A program made the position numbers and the translations under genes. From contig CAWCJS010000016.1 of the NCBI GenBank assembly GCA_963795795.1, positions 322,185-386,184 on the forward strand: a stretch of 64,000 bases of DNA, read 5' to 3'. The stretch comes from Palsa-504 sp963795795. Its GTDB lineage: Bacteria > Actinomycetota > Actinomycetes > Streptosporangiales > Streptosporangiaceae. This document shows positions 7,994 through 16,021 of this stretch, one piece after another (the stretch's first letter is position 1; each line of letters begins with the position of its first letter). The notes under the pieces were generated by a model. That model ran no database searches. It saw only the letters and a list, made by a program, of their open reading frames with translations, and had not been told where the DNA came from.

Positions 7994-8961
7994 CGGACGT
8001 ACTGACCCGGACGGTCGCGGACACCGCGCGGCTGGCCGAGCGGGTCCTCGCCGAGGTCGAGCAGGTCATCGTCGGCAAGCGGGACACGGTCCGGATGGTC
8101 CTGCTCGGCGTGCTGGCCTCCGGCCACATCCTGATCGAGGACCTGCCCGGGCTGGGCAAGACGCTGCTGGCGCGCACGTTCGCGACGGTCCTCGGCCTGG
8201 AGTTCACCCGGGTCCAGTTCACCCCGGACATGCTGCCCGCCGACCTCACCGGCGCGATGGTGCTCGACCTGGCCACGGGCGACGCGGTGTTCCGCCCTGG
8301 TCCGGTCTTCACCGGCCTGCTGCTCGCCGACGAGATCAACCGGACCCCGCCGAAGACCCAGGCCGCCCTGCTCGAGGCGATGGGCGAGGGCCAGGTCAGC
8401 GCGGACGGCGTGACGCGCCCGCTGCCCCGGCCGTTCGTGGTCCTGGCCACCGACAACCCCATCGAGTACGAGGGCACCTACCCGCTGCCCGAGGCGCAGC
8501 TCGACCGGTTCATCGCCCGGCTCAGCCTCGGCTACCTCGACGCCGACGGCGAGGCCGAGATGGTCCGCCGCCGCCTGGCCCGCGGGTCGGCCGCCCCGGC
8601 CCCGCTGCAGGTTACCGACGCCGAACGCCTGCTGGCCATGCGCGAATCCCTGGAGTCCGTCCAGCTGCACCCGGACCTGCTGGCCTACGTGGTCACCCTG
8701 GTCAACGCCACCAGGGACCACCCCCAGGTCATGGTCGGGGCCTCGCCGCGCGGCACGCTGGCCGTGGTCCAGCTGGCCCGCGCGCACGCGGTGCTGGCCG
8801 GGCGGTCCTACGTGACACCGGAGGACATCAAGGCGGTCGCCGTCCCGGCCCTCGCGCACCGCCTGGTCCTGCGCCCGGAGATGTGGGTGCGCCAGGTGAC
8901 CGGCCAGGACGTGGCCACGGAGATCCTGACCCAGGTCCCGGTGCCCAGAAGCACCACATGA
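7990..8961 (+). CDS. moxR: MoxR-family AAA+ ATPase
   Basis: 323 residues from GTG 7990. All MoxR landmarks are present: VIVGKRDTVRMVL, Walker A in EDLPGLGKTLLAR (about residues 50-62), the FTPDMLPAD and DLTG stretch, Walker B in LLADEINRTPPK, sensor 1 in VVLATDNPIEYEGTYPLPEAQLDRF and a C-terminal lid. MoxR ATPases act as chaperone-like remodellers, often acting on VWA or DUF58 partners. The neighbours on both sides (DUF4129, DUF58) are its usual operon partners. Its stop overlaps the DUF58 ATG (ATGA). Confidence 0.95.
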   Translation: MTDVLTRTVADTARLAERVLAEVEQVIVGKRDTVRMVLLGVLASGHILIEDLPGLGKTLLARTFATVLGLEFTRVQFTPDMLPADLTGAMVLDLATGDAVFRPGPVFTGLLLADEINRTPPKTQAALLEAMGEGQVSADGVTRPLPRPFVVLATDNPIEYEGTYPLPEAQLDRFIARLSLGYLDADGEAEMVRRRLARGSAAPAPLQVTDAERLLAMRESLESVQLHPDLLAYVVTLVNATRDHPQVMVGASPRGTLAVVQLARAHAVLAGRSYVTPEDIKAVAVPALAHRLVLRPEMWVRQVTGQDVATEILTQVPVPRSTT

Positions 8962-10388
8962 AAAGACCTCATTTTCCCCGAACGAGCGGTGGTTCCCCTC
9001 CCGCCTCCCCCACCGAGCACCCGGTGGCAGAAAGCGCCGTCGAGCCCGCGGCTCCGGCGGGTGCGGAGGCCGCTGCGGTGGCCGACCGCCTGGGGCCGGT
9101 GCGCTGGATCCCGTCCCCGCGGTCACGGAACCTGGCCACGGCGGCGCTGCTCGCCCTGGTCGCCGCGATCGTGACTGGTCACTCGGGACTGGTCCTGCTG
9201 GCGGCGCCGGCGCTGGCCGCGCTCGCGCTCATGCCGCGTCGGCCGCGAACCGGGGAGCTGGCCGTGGACGTGACCGTATCCGGGTCGCGCTGCTTTGAGG
9301 GCGAGGACCTGACGATCACCGCGACGGTCGGCCCGGGGCCGCTGGACGAGGTCACGATCCAACTGGAGGCCGCGCCGCAGGTCTCGCTGGCCGACCCCGG
9401 GCAGCGGACGCAGACGTTCCTAAGGGGCGCCGGGCCCGGGCCGTCGCGCGCGCGGTGGGTGGTGCGCCCCGACCGGTGGGGCCAGTACTCGCCGGGGATC
9501 GTCCTGGTGACGGCCCGGTCCGGCTTCGGCGGGTTCCAGGCCCTGCTCCCGGTTTCCCTGGACCCGGTGGAGGTGTTCCCCCGGCCGGTGCGGATGCGCC
9601 CCCGCCTGGTGCCCGCCGAGCTGCTGCGCCGGATCGGCGAGCATACCGGCCGTGCCGTGGGCGAGGGTGTCGAGTTCGCGGGCATCCGGCCTTACGTGCC
9701 CGGTGACCAGCTGCGCGACGTGAACCGGGCGGTGAGCCAGCGGCGCGGCCAGCTGCACGTGAACCAGCGGGCCGCCGCGCGCGCGGCGGACCTGGTGGTG
9801 ATGATCGACGCGTTCGGCGACGCCGGTCCCGTCTCCGAACGGGCGGTTGACCTGGCCGTGCACGGGGCGGCCACGCTGGTGACGGCCTACCTGGGGGTCA
9901 GCGACCGGGCCGGGCTGGTCGTGCTGGGCGGGATGCTCCGCTGGCTCGGCCCGGCCTCCGGTGACCGGCAGTTCTACCGGATCGCCGAGATGATGCTCGC
10001 GGCCCGTTACGGCAGCTTCGTCACCCCCGACGTCGGCCGGATCCCGCGTACCGCGCTGCCGCCGGGCACGCTGGTCGTGGTGTTCTCCCCGTTGCTCGAC
10101 CCGCGCGGCTTCGGCGCCCTCACCGACCTGCGCAGGCGCGGGTTCCCGCTTATCGTGGTCGACACGCTGCGCGACGAGCCCCCCGGCCAGGACGGCCCGC
10201 CGAACGCCCGCCTCGCGTTGCGCCTGTGGCGCCTGGACCGCGCCGCCACCCGTGCGTCCCTGCGCGCCCTCGGCATCCCGGTCCTCGCCTGGCCCGCCGG
10301 AACCGAACTCGACGGCGTACTCGCCCCCCTCCGCCAGCCGCCCCCCGGCCAGGGCCGGGCCACCCGCGCCCTGGCAGCCCGCCGATGA
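8958..10388 (+). CDS. DUF58 protein, MoxR partner
   Basis: 476 residues. Two hydrophobic helices lie near residues 57-92, then an extracytoplasmic beta-rich part. The DUF58 signature follows: EFAGIRPYVPGDQLRDVN, RRGQLHVNQ and a VVMIDAFGD strand resembling a VWA metal-site loop. The C-terminal half resembles a VWA fold (GLVVLGGML, TLVVVFSPLLD). The first 17 codons are unusual: bases 8971-8998 are a copy of a dispersed repeat also found at 29894 and 41064, giving the N-terminus an atypical composition. The stop overlaps the next ATG. Confidence 0.92.
   Translation: MKRPHFPRTSGGSPPASPTEHPVAESAVEPAAPAGAEAAAVADRLGPVRWIPSPRSRNLATAALLALVAAIVTGHSGLVLLAAPALAALALMPRRPRTGELAVDVTVSGSRCFEGEDLTITATVGPGPLDEVTIQLEAAPQVSLADPGQRTQTFLRGAGPGPSRARWVVRPDRWGQYSPGIVLVTARSGFGGFQALLPVSLDPVEVFPRPVRMRPRLVPAELLRRIGEHTGRAVGEGVEFAGIRPYVPGDQLRDVNRAVSQRRGQLHVNQRAAARAADLVVMIDAFGDAGPVSERAVDLAVHGAATLVTAYLGVSDRAGLVVLGGMLRWLGPASGDRQFYRIAEMMLAARYGSFVTPDVGRIPRTALPPGTLVVVFSPLLDPRGFGALTDLRRRGFPLIVVDTLRDEPPGQDGPPNARLALRLWRLDRAATRASLRALGIPVLAWPAGTELDGVLAPLRQPPPGQGRATRALAARR
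8971..8998. repeat. Dispersed short repeat, copy 1
   Basis: Contains the core CCGAACGAGCG followed by GTGGTTCCCC and preceded by ATTTTC. It aligns with 29894-29920 at nearly every position and with 41064-41096 over the core. This copy lies inside the first codons of the DUF58 gene. Confidence 0.6.
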
Positions 10389-10456
10389 GCCCGCAGCCCG
10401 CCACCCGGCGGGGCCCGTCCATGAGCCCCGACTCCGCCACCCGGCGCGACCCGTCC
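10385..10456 (+). repeat. Two tandem 36-base units, each starting with ATG
   Basis: Units 10385-10420 and 10421-10456 differ at only a few positions and each encodes a 12-residue peptide beginning with Met. The duplication multiplies possible start codons of the downstream membrane protein. Confidence 0.8.
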
Positions 10457-10987
10457 ATGATCACGAAAGGTTTGGTATCGAAAACAAATACCAAAGTCTT
10501 CGCGGTCATGAAAACCCGCGCGAGCACCGCGGTCGCCGCCGCGCTGGGAATGCTGGTGCTGGCGTGGCCGCTGGCGTGGGCGCCCGCGTGGGCGTTCGTG
10601 GCGACGGGCGCCGGTGTCGTGGCCGTGCTGGGCGCGGCGTTCACCCCGGTGGACCAGGGACGGGGCTGGCCCGCGATCGCCGTGGCGGCGGCCGTCCTGT
10701 CCTGCGCCTACTCGCGCGCCGGGACCACCGTCCTGGCGGCCGAGGGGGTGTTCATCCTCGCGTACCTGCTGGCCGCCGACGCGCCCGCGGGGCTGACCCG
10801 GCCGGGTCGCTGGCTCCGCCGCCAGGCGTTCCTCGTCATCGGAGGCCTGATCGGCACCGGCGCGGTCCTGGCCGCGCTCGCCCTGCACCGGACGGCCTCC
10901 GCGTGGCTGACCGTGGCCGGCCTGGCGGCCGCGGTCGTCGCCTACCTCATCGCGCTGCCGTCCGCGCGCGGAGCCCGGTCGCGGTAG
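10385..10987 (+). CDS. Membrane protein closing the MoxR operon
   Basis: 200 residues from ATG 10385, which overlaps the DUF58 stop. A 36-base unit is repeated twice at the start, each copy with its own ATG (MSPQPATRRGPS, MSPDSATRRDPS), followed by ATG 10457 and ATG 10509. The conserved part begins only at MKTRASTAVAAALG (10509): five or six hydrophobic helices of a small integral membrane protein. The true start may therefore be 10509, with 10389-10508 acting as leader DNA containing a palindrome. The function is unknown; such proteins often end DUF58/MoxR clusters. Confidence 0.75.
   Translation: MSPQPATRRGPSMSPDSATRRDPSMITKGLVSKTNTKVFAVMKTRASTAVAAALGMLVLAWPLAWAPAWAFVATGAGVVAVLGAAFTPVDQGRGWPAIAVAAAVLSCAYSRAGTTVLAAEGVFILAYLLAADAPAGLTRPGRWLRRQAFLVIGGLIGTGAVLAALALHRTASAWLTVAGLAAAVVAYLIALPSARGARSR
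10471..10495. promoter_or_regulatory. AT-rich inverted repeat near a candidate internal start
   Basis: TTTGGTAT at 10471-10478 and ATACCAAA at 10488-10495 form a perfect 8-base inverted repeat around a 9-base A-rich spacer. It stands out sharply from the GC-rich surroundings and lies just upstream of ATG 10509. It could be an operator or an RNA hairpin controlling the last gene of the operon. Confidence 0.4.
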
Positions 10988-11049
10988 TGCGCATGGTGAG
11001 AAGCGCCGGCGTGCTGACCGCGCTGCGCCCGATCGCTGCGGCGCCGGGC

Positions 11050-13266
11050 TCAGACGTCGATGTCCAAAGACGCGGCATCCGGGCCGGTCATCGTCTCGGG
11101 TACGGAGATGCCCAAGCGCTGGGCGAGCGCGCGCGCCCTGACCAGCAGGGGGTGAGCGTCGCCGAGCGCCGGGTGGCCGTGGGCCAGCGGGGTCCGGTCG
11201 AGCACGGGCTCGAGCAGGTCCGCCGACTCACCGGTGTCGCCGGTCACGGCACAGCGGACCGCCTGGTCGTAGCGCGCCGTCAGGATCACGGGATGACAGG
11301 GGTCGATCCCCCCGGAGACCAGGTCGGCGACCGAGCGGAACGATCCGGCGGCGCGGCGGGCGTCGCCCAGCCGGTCCGCCGCGCGCCCGAGCAAGACCAG
11401 CGTCCAGCCCCGCGTGGGCAGCGTGGCTGCCGCCGCGGCCGCGGCCTCGGCCTCGGCGAGCTTGGCCAGCGTAGTCAGCGCGCCCGCGAAGTCACCCCCG
11501 AGCAGGGCGACCTCGCCGAGGGCCCGGTCGAAGTCCGCTACGAGCGGATCCAGGCCAATGCAGAGCGGCCGGTCGCCGAGCCGCTCCCGGTCGGCCAGCA
11601 GGGACGCCATCGCCTCGTCGGTGCGGCCGAGCCCGCCGTGGGCCAGGGCGAGCAGGCGCCGCGCGGTGTAGCCGAGCCGGAACGAGACCCGGTCACCGAA
11701 CCAGTCGGTCACGGCGGCCTCCTCGGCGAGCAGGTCCAGCGCGGTCCGGGGGTGCTCGAGCACCAGCGCGGTCCTGACCAGCCAGAGCAGGTCCTCCTGG
11801 ACCCGGTAGGACGTGGGCAGGAACCGGCCGCGCCGGGATTCGGCGGCCTCCTCCAGGTAACGGCGCGCGGGGACCGGCTGCCCGGCCGCCAGTAGCGCCT
11901 GCCCGAGGACGAGCCGGGCCTCGGCGACGTCGGCGTGGGCGGGATCCCCCAGCCGGGCCTGCCGGTCGGCGAGGAGGTCGGCCGCCAGCCGAACGCCCTC
12001 GATGACCTGCCCGCCGATCCGGGCGATGTCGGCGCGGGTGCGGGCCGTGACCGTCAGCCGCCGCCAGGCGGGCGCGCTTTCCGGCTGGCGGTCCGCGAGT
12101 TCGAGCCGGGTCCTGAACACGCCGGAGATGAGGTTGCTGGCCTCGCGCACCCGCCCCGCCTCGGCGGCCAGCGCGGCCAGGTTCGTGTCGGCGCGCGACA
12201 TCCTCGGCAGGTCACCCGCCAGCTCGTGCTCGGCCACCCGGCGGGATAGCCGCCAGGCTTCGGCGGCCGAACGCCGGTCCCCGTACCGCGCGGCGGCGAG
12301 CCCGAGATGGCTCGCGGCGTCGCTGAGCCGCTGCAGGTCATGCCAGACCGCCCGGGACATGAGCGAGATCCCCGGCTCGGTCGGCTCGTCCGGGCTAGCC
12401 GCGAGTTCCTGCCACAGCGAGACGGTCTGCCGGGCCTCCCCCATGCACCGTTTGTGCAGGGTGCCGGCCTCGAGCAGCACCCGGACCACGACGGCGCTGG
12501 CGTTCGCCTCGGCCCGCGGATCGGTACTGCGCCGGGCCACCGTGGCCAGCGCGGTCTCGCTGCCTTCCAGGTCACGGGGCAGGGTGCCCGCCACCCGGGC
12601 CAGGTCCCGCTCGAACCACAGCGCCGCGAGCCCGCGGGCGACCAGATCGACGGGTGCCTCGAGGTCGGCCAGGCAGGTCCGGAACGCGATGTCCGACAGC
12701 CGTGCGGCGCTGTCCGCGGCGTTCGGCTCGGCCAGGTAGGTGACCGACTCCGCGCAGGCCCGCAGCACCGGGCGGAGGAAATCGGTGAACGCCGCGCACC
12801 GGCCGTGCCAGGCCTCCGCCGCGACCCGGCCCCAATAGCTGTCCGGCCAGATGGGCGGGGCCAGGTCGGTGCCCGACGCGAGCTGCCGTTTCTCCGCGGT
12901 GGAGATGTCGCCGATCCCGTACCCGACCTGGGTCATCAGCGCCTGATCGGCCCGATGGAACGCCACGATGACGCCCAGCGCACCTGCCGCGGCCGACCTG
13001 GCGGCCGTGACCGACTGGATGGGCTCGGGAGGTGAGGCGTTCACGTGCCCCGGGAACTCACGCCAGGCGTGCGCCGCGGCTAGGGCGACCAGCACCCGGC
13101 GGTTACGCACCTCGTTGTAGAGCCAGACCGCGGATCGCCCCGTTTCGCCGGGCAGTCGCACCGCGGCGGCCACGTCGCCCGCCCGGACCGCGTGATAGGG
13201 AGTGTGGCGCAAGGTGACGGCGGCCGCCGCGGCGATAGCCGCGAGCCGTTCGTCCTGCGTAGCCAC
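11050..13266 (-). CDS. Large TetR-like regulator with C-terminal helical repeat region
   Basis: 738 residues. The first 60 residues look like a divergent TetR DNA-binding domain (RLAAIAAAAAVTL, AGDVAAAV, VWLYNEVRNRRVLVALAAAHAW). A TetR-like ligand-binding part follows to about residue 200 (TCLADLEAPVDLVARGLAALWFERD). From about 230 to the end the sequence is Ala/Arg/Leu-rich helical repeats resembling TPR (QALLAAGQPVPARRYLEEAAE, LALAHGGLGRTDEAM, ALLGGDFAGALTTLAKLAEAE). Such fusions recall large signal-sensing regulators. It is divergent from the HEGAH protein, and a palindromic site at 13285 lies just upstream of its ATG. Confidence 0.8.
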   Translation of the reverse strand: MATQDERLAAIAAAAAVTLRHTPYHAVRAGDVAAAVRLPGETGRSAVWLYNEVRNRRVLVALAAAHAWREFPGHVNASPPEPIQSVTAARSAAAGALGVIVAFHRADQALMTQVGYGIGDISTAEKRQLASGTDLAPPIWPDSYWGRVAAEAWHGRCAAFTDFLRPVLRACAESVTYLAEPNAADSAARLSDIAFRTCLADLEAPVDLVARGLAALWFERDLARVAGTLPRDLEGSETALATVARRSTDPRAEANASAVVVRVLLEAGTLHKRCMGEARQTVSLWQELAASPDEPTEPGISLMSRAVWHDLQRLSDAASHLGLAAARYGDRRSAAEAWRLSRRVAEHELAGDLPRMSRADTNLAALAAEAGRVREASNLISGVFRTRLELADRQPESAPAWRRLTVTARTRADIARIGGQVIEGVRLAADLLADRQARLGDPAHADVAEARLVLGQALLAAGQPVPARRYLEEAAESRRGRFLPTSYRVQEDLLWLVRTALVLEHPRTALDLLAEEAAVTDWFGDRVSFRLGYTARRLLALAHGGLGRTDEAMASLLADRERLGDRPLCIGLDPLVADFDRALGEVALLGGDFAGALTTLAKLAEAEAAAAAAATLPTRGWTLVLLGRAADRLGDARRAAGSFRSVADLVSGGIDPCHPVILTARYDQAVRCAVTGDTGESADLLEPVLDRTPLAHGHPALGDAHPLLVRARALAQRLGISVPETMTGPDAASLDIDV

Positions 13267-13284
13267 TGGATCCTCCCCCTGATG

Positions 13285-13309
13285 TGATGATCATGCCCCA
13301 AGATCATCA
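13285..13309. promoter_or_regulatory. Candidate operator of the divergent TetR-like regulator
   Basis: TGATGATC at 13285-13292 and GATCATCA at 13302-13309 form a perfect 8-base inverted repeat with a 9-base spacer, 18 bases upstream of the regulator's start codon. A further half-site (GATCATGA) lies about 20 bases away near 13330. Position and symmetry fit autorepression by a TetR-type dimer. Confidence 0.55.
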
Positions 13310-13504
13310 TCGTCTATGAATTGTCCAAGATCATGATGAGTGCGGTGATCCCCGGATCAGGGAGCCCGATTTTTCATAACTAAATGCCATATGATGGTTT
13401 TGTGCTAGCTCAGCTATTATGGCCGACTTGCGGGCGGTCGCCCGGGAGCGGTTACCCGCCCGTTCCGCCCGTCCTGGCTAGCTTCGGAGCCGGATCCGTG
13501 CCGG

Positions 13505-14515
13505 ATGGGTGGTGAGATGTTCAGCGCAGGGGCCCGGGCTCCTGGGCTGATGCCTGTCGCGGCGGCGGACGCGCGGGCGTGGGCGATGGCCGCGGCGCAG
13601 GCCGCGGTCAGGGTACCCGTCGCGGACGCGGAGGCCGCGGCGTGGACCGTGCGAGGGTGGGCCGACGTGGCCGTCGGCTGCCTCGCGCTCGACGGCCCGG
13701 CGAATCGCGACCTGACCGGTGCCTTCAGCGGGCTCGATGAGGTGATCCGCGCGGTGCCAGTCGTCTCCGGCGGCCCGCAGGCGGCCAGGCTCCGTTCGCT
13801 GCGCCGGGCGGCCGGGCCGGTGCCGCCGTGGTATCCCGACACCCGCCCGGTGCCAGGCGCGATCCGCAGCGTCGGGCCGCGCGCCTGGCGGGCGGCCGGG
13901 CTCATCGCGGGGTTCGGCGAGCTGCTGATGACGACCGCCGCGGGGCTTCCCCCCGGGCCGATGTGCCCGCTGTCGAGCGCCCGGCAACTCGCCTGGGGGG
14001 CCCGCTACCGGCCATGGCCCACCGACGAGCACGTCACCGTGCACCCGCCGATATCCCGGCGGCTGGCCCGGCGGACCTGGATGTGCCTGCCAGGGCTGCC
14101 CGGCCTGGGCACCGCGATCGCCGAGGTCCCGTCCACTGCCACACCGCTGGCCCAGCAGATCTGGCGCGGCATCCACGAGGGGGCGCACCTGGACCATCTC
14201 GCCGCGCTGTCCCGGCTGCGCGGCCCGGGACCGGCCGCGCCCAGCCCGGCGGAGTTCGGCGCCGGGCTGATGCTCACCGAGTCGTACGCGATGGCGGTGG
14301 AGATCCTGGCCGCGGTGGAGTGCCTCCTGGCGGGGGAAGGGCACGCGGTGTGGCAGCTCGGCGCGGGCCTGATCGAGCGGGCCACCCGGCTGCCCGGCGG
14401 TTCCCGCCCGGCGGCCGAGTTCGCCGACCTGCCGACCCTGGCCGAGGTGTACGTCCTGGGGCCGGTGGAGATCCTGGCCGGCGAAACGGCGGCCGCGCGC
14501 TGCCCGCGGAGATAA
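13505..14515 (+). CDS. Protein with HEGAH metal-binding motif (possible gluzincin-like metalloprotein)
   Basis: 336 residues of unrecognised family. The notable feature is IHEGAHLDHL: His224-Glu225-x-x-His228 matches the HExxH zinc motif, and LMLTESYAMAVE (Glu259, Glu266), 31-38 residues later, could supply a third ligand as in gluzincin metallopeptidases. The N-terminal half is Ala-rich and helical. No signal peptide is seen. It is divergent from the 738-residue regulator, which probably controls it. After the TAA at 14513-14515, sequence with coding character continues in another frame to about 14625, so the true C-terminus may be longer. Confidence 0.72.
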   Translation: MGGEMFSAGARAPGLMPVAAADARAWAMAAAQAAVRVPVADAEAAAWTVRGWADVAVGCLALDGPANRDLTGAFSGLDEVIRAVPVVSGGPQAARLRSLRRAAGPVPPWYPDTRPVPGAIRSVGPRAWRAAGLIAGFGELLMTTAAGLPPGPMCPLSSARQLAWGARYRPWPTDEHVTVHPPISRRLARRTWMCLPGLPGLGTAIAEVPSTATPLAQQIWRGIHEGAHLDHLAALSRLRGPGPAAPSPAEFGAGLMLTESYAMAVEILAAVECLLAGEGHAVWQLGAGLIERATRLPGGSRPAAEFADLPTLAEVYVLGPVEILAGETAAARCPRR

Positions 14516-15085
14516 CCGGCACGCTGCGCGCCCGCTGGCTCGCGGCCACCGTCGCCTACCCGCCCGCCGCCGAATTCGGCTCCGCCGCTGGGGAACTCGT
14601 GAGCCGCCCGGCCGGGTCGGCGGCCTTCTCATCGGACGAGGATGCGGAACCGGATCTTTATCGACGTAAATTATGTATACACAGACATCCTTTATCGAGC
14701 TACATTAAACTCACCCTGATGCTCATGAGGCTCGTGGAGGGGAGTGCCTGCGAAGAGCCTGCGAGGCCTGTATGACGTCCGCCGCATGGTAGGTGGCGCG
14801 AAGCTGTTAGGCCCGGCCTTATCCCGCCGTGGCGGGTTGGCGCCGGTCAACGAATCGTCAGCCCTTGGGGGGGTTACGTGTATTCGTCGGATACATGCTG
14901 TTGTTCCTGCCGCGCAAAGCGGCCCGCCGCGGCCCGTGGTTCGGGTCGCAGCCAGCCGAGCCCGGTCTCCGCTACCACTAGCTGGTCACGGTGATGGCCG
15001 CCGTGACGCCGAGGGTCCAGGTGACGGCCGAGTATCACCCTGACGGAGCCGACCGTCACCTGGCCAGGCGCCGGGAGGACCGGTC
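14516..15085. other. 570-base stretch without a convincing gene
   Basis: The first 110 bases may be a frame-broken extension of the preceding gene. An AT-rich block at about 14650-14715 holds a pair of 17-base direct repeats. The remainder up to the next start has only short open frames lacking ribosome sites or recognisable products; a GGGAGG site at 15071-15076 serves the gene at 15086. Confidence 0.5.
14657..14707. repeat. Pair of imperfect 17-base direct repeats in AT-rich DNA
   Basis: TTTATCGACGTAAATTA at 14657-14673 and TTTATCGAGCTACATTA at 14691-14707 agree at 14 of 17 positions and start 34 bases apart, about three helical turns. The block is markedly AT-rich against its surroundings. 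It could be a two-site regulator-binding region. Confidence 0.5.
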
Positions 15086-16021
15086 ATGAGCGACCTGGCC
15101 AAACGCGCGGCAAGCCCGGATCAGGATCTGGACGCGGCGATCGAGCAGGCCCATTCGGCCCTGTCCACGGTGCTACGCGCCCCCGAGCCTAGCGGCGGGC
15201 CCAAGCAGGTCACCCAGGCGCGGGCCCTGCTCGCCGGCCTGCTCTACCAGCGGCTCACCCGGGCGGCCGCGCGGCTGGATCACGACGATCCCGCCGCGGT
15301 GGCCGCGGTCCGCGCCGACCGTAACGAGGCCATCGCGGTGTCCTCCGCGCTGCTCTACGAGCTGCCGTCCGGCGGTCCGGCCTGGCGGGACGTGGCGCTG
15401 ATGGTGGGCCGGCTGAGCTACGACCGGTACCGCGACGCGTGGCCCGGTGCCGAGCGGCCAGATCCCGATGACCTCGATGCCGCCTGCGACCTGCTGATGC
15501 GCGGAGTGCCGAGCGACGAGTCGGACGAGCGGACGGCCCTGTACCTGTTCCAGGCGCTGCGCGACCGGCGGAAGCTGCTAGCCACCCGGACCGACTCCGA
15601 CGCGCTGGTGACCTGGGGCAGGCGCCTGCTCACCTTCCCCGAGGCCGGCGGCCTGGGCCGCGGAAGCCTGCACAACATGCTGGAAGCCGAACTCCTCACC
15701 CGCGCCGAGTCCCGCGGCCGCGCGGCGACCTGGTGGATCCCCCGCCAGCGATTAGCCGTCTGCCGCTACCAAGGAAGAAATCACACGGTGCCGGGAGCGG
15801 GCACGCCGATCGGGCTGGGGAACCGCATGAGGCTCGCGCAGGCCTGGGCGAGCGGGGTCAGTACGGTGCGAAGTTCCGCCGTGGTTTCGGCGCCCAGGTG
15901 GGCCCAGGGACGGGCGGCGGCTAGGTCGGTGGCGTCCTCGATGGCCGCGTGCGCGTCTAGGCCTTCGCTGGTGAGCTTGCCTTCCGCGTCCATTAGGCCG
16001 CGATCCGCCAGCCGGGCCTGA
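15086..16021 (+). CDS. Helical-repeat protein, C-terminus probably frame-broken
   Basis: ATG 15086 follows a GGGAGG site. The first 215 residues are helical and resemble the N-terminal part of actinomycete TPR/CHAT-type proteins (DLDAAIEQAHSALSTVL, QARALLAGLLYQRL, SSALLYELPSGGPAWRDVALMVGRLSYDRY, ALYLFQALRDRRKLL). After about 15730 the sequence becomes the antisense of the opposite gene, with 241 bases of overlap. A +1 indel near 15730 would instead end the protein at TAG 15753-15755, leaving a normal tail-to-tail gap. I therefore read the last 90 residues as artefactual. Function unknown. Confidence 0.6.
   Translation: MSDLAKRAASPDQDLDAAIEQAHSALSTVLRAPEPSGGPKQVTQARALLAGLLYQRLTRAAARLDHDDPAAVAAVRADRNEAIAVSSALLYELPSGGPAWRDVALMVGRLSYDRYRDAWPGAERPDPDDLDAACDLLMRGVPSDESDERTALYLFQALRDRRKLLATRTDSDALVTWGRRLLTFPEAGGLGRGSLHNMLEAELLTRAESRGRAATWWIPRQRLAVCRYQGRNHTVPGAGTPIGLGNRMRLAQAWASGVSTVRSSAVVSAPRWAQGRAAARSVASSMAACASRPSLVSLPSASIRPRSASRA

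Noticed and set aside
14744..15043. Possible 99-residue gene in the gap before 15086
   Set aside because: No ribosome site, no recognisable motif, and composition not typical of neighbouring genes.
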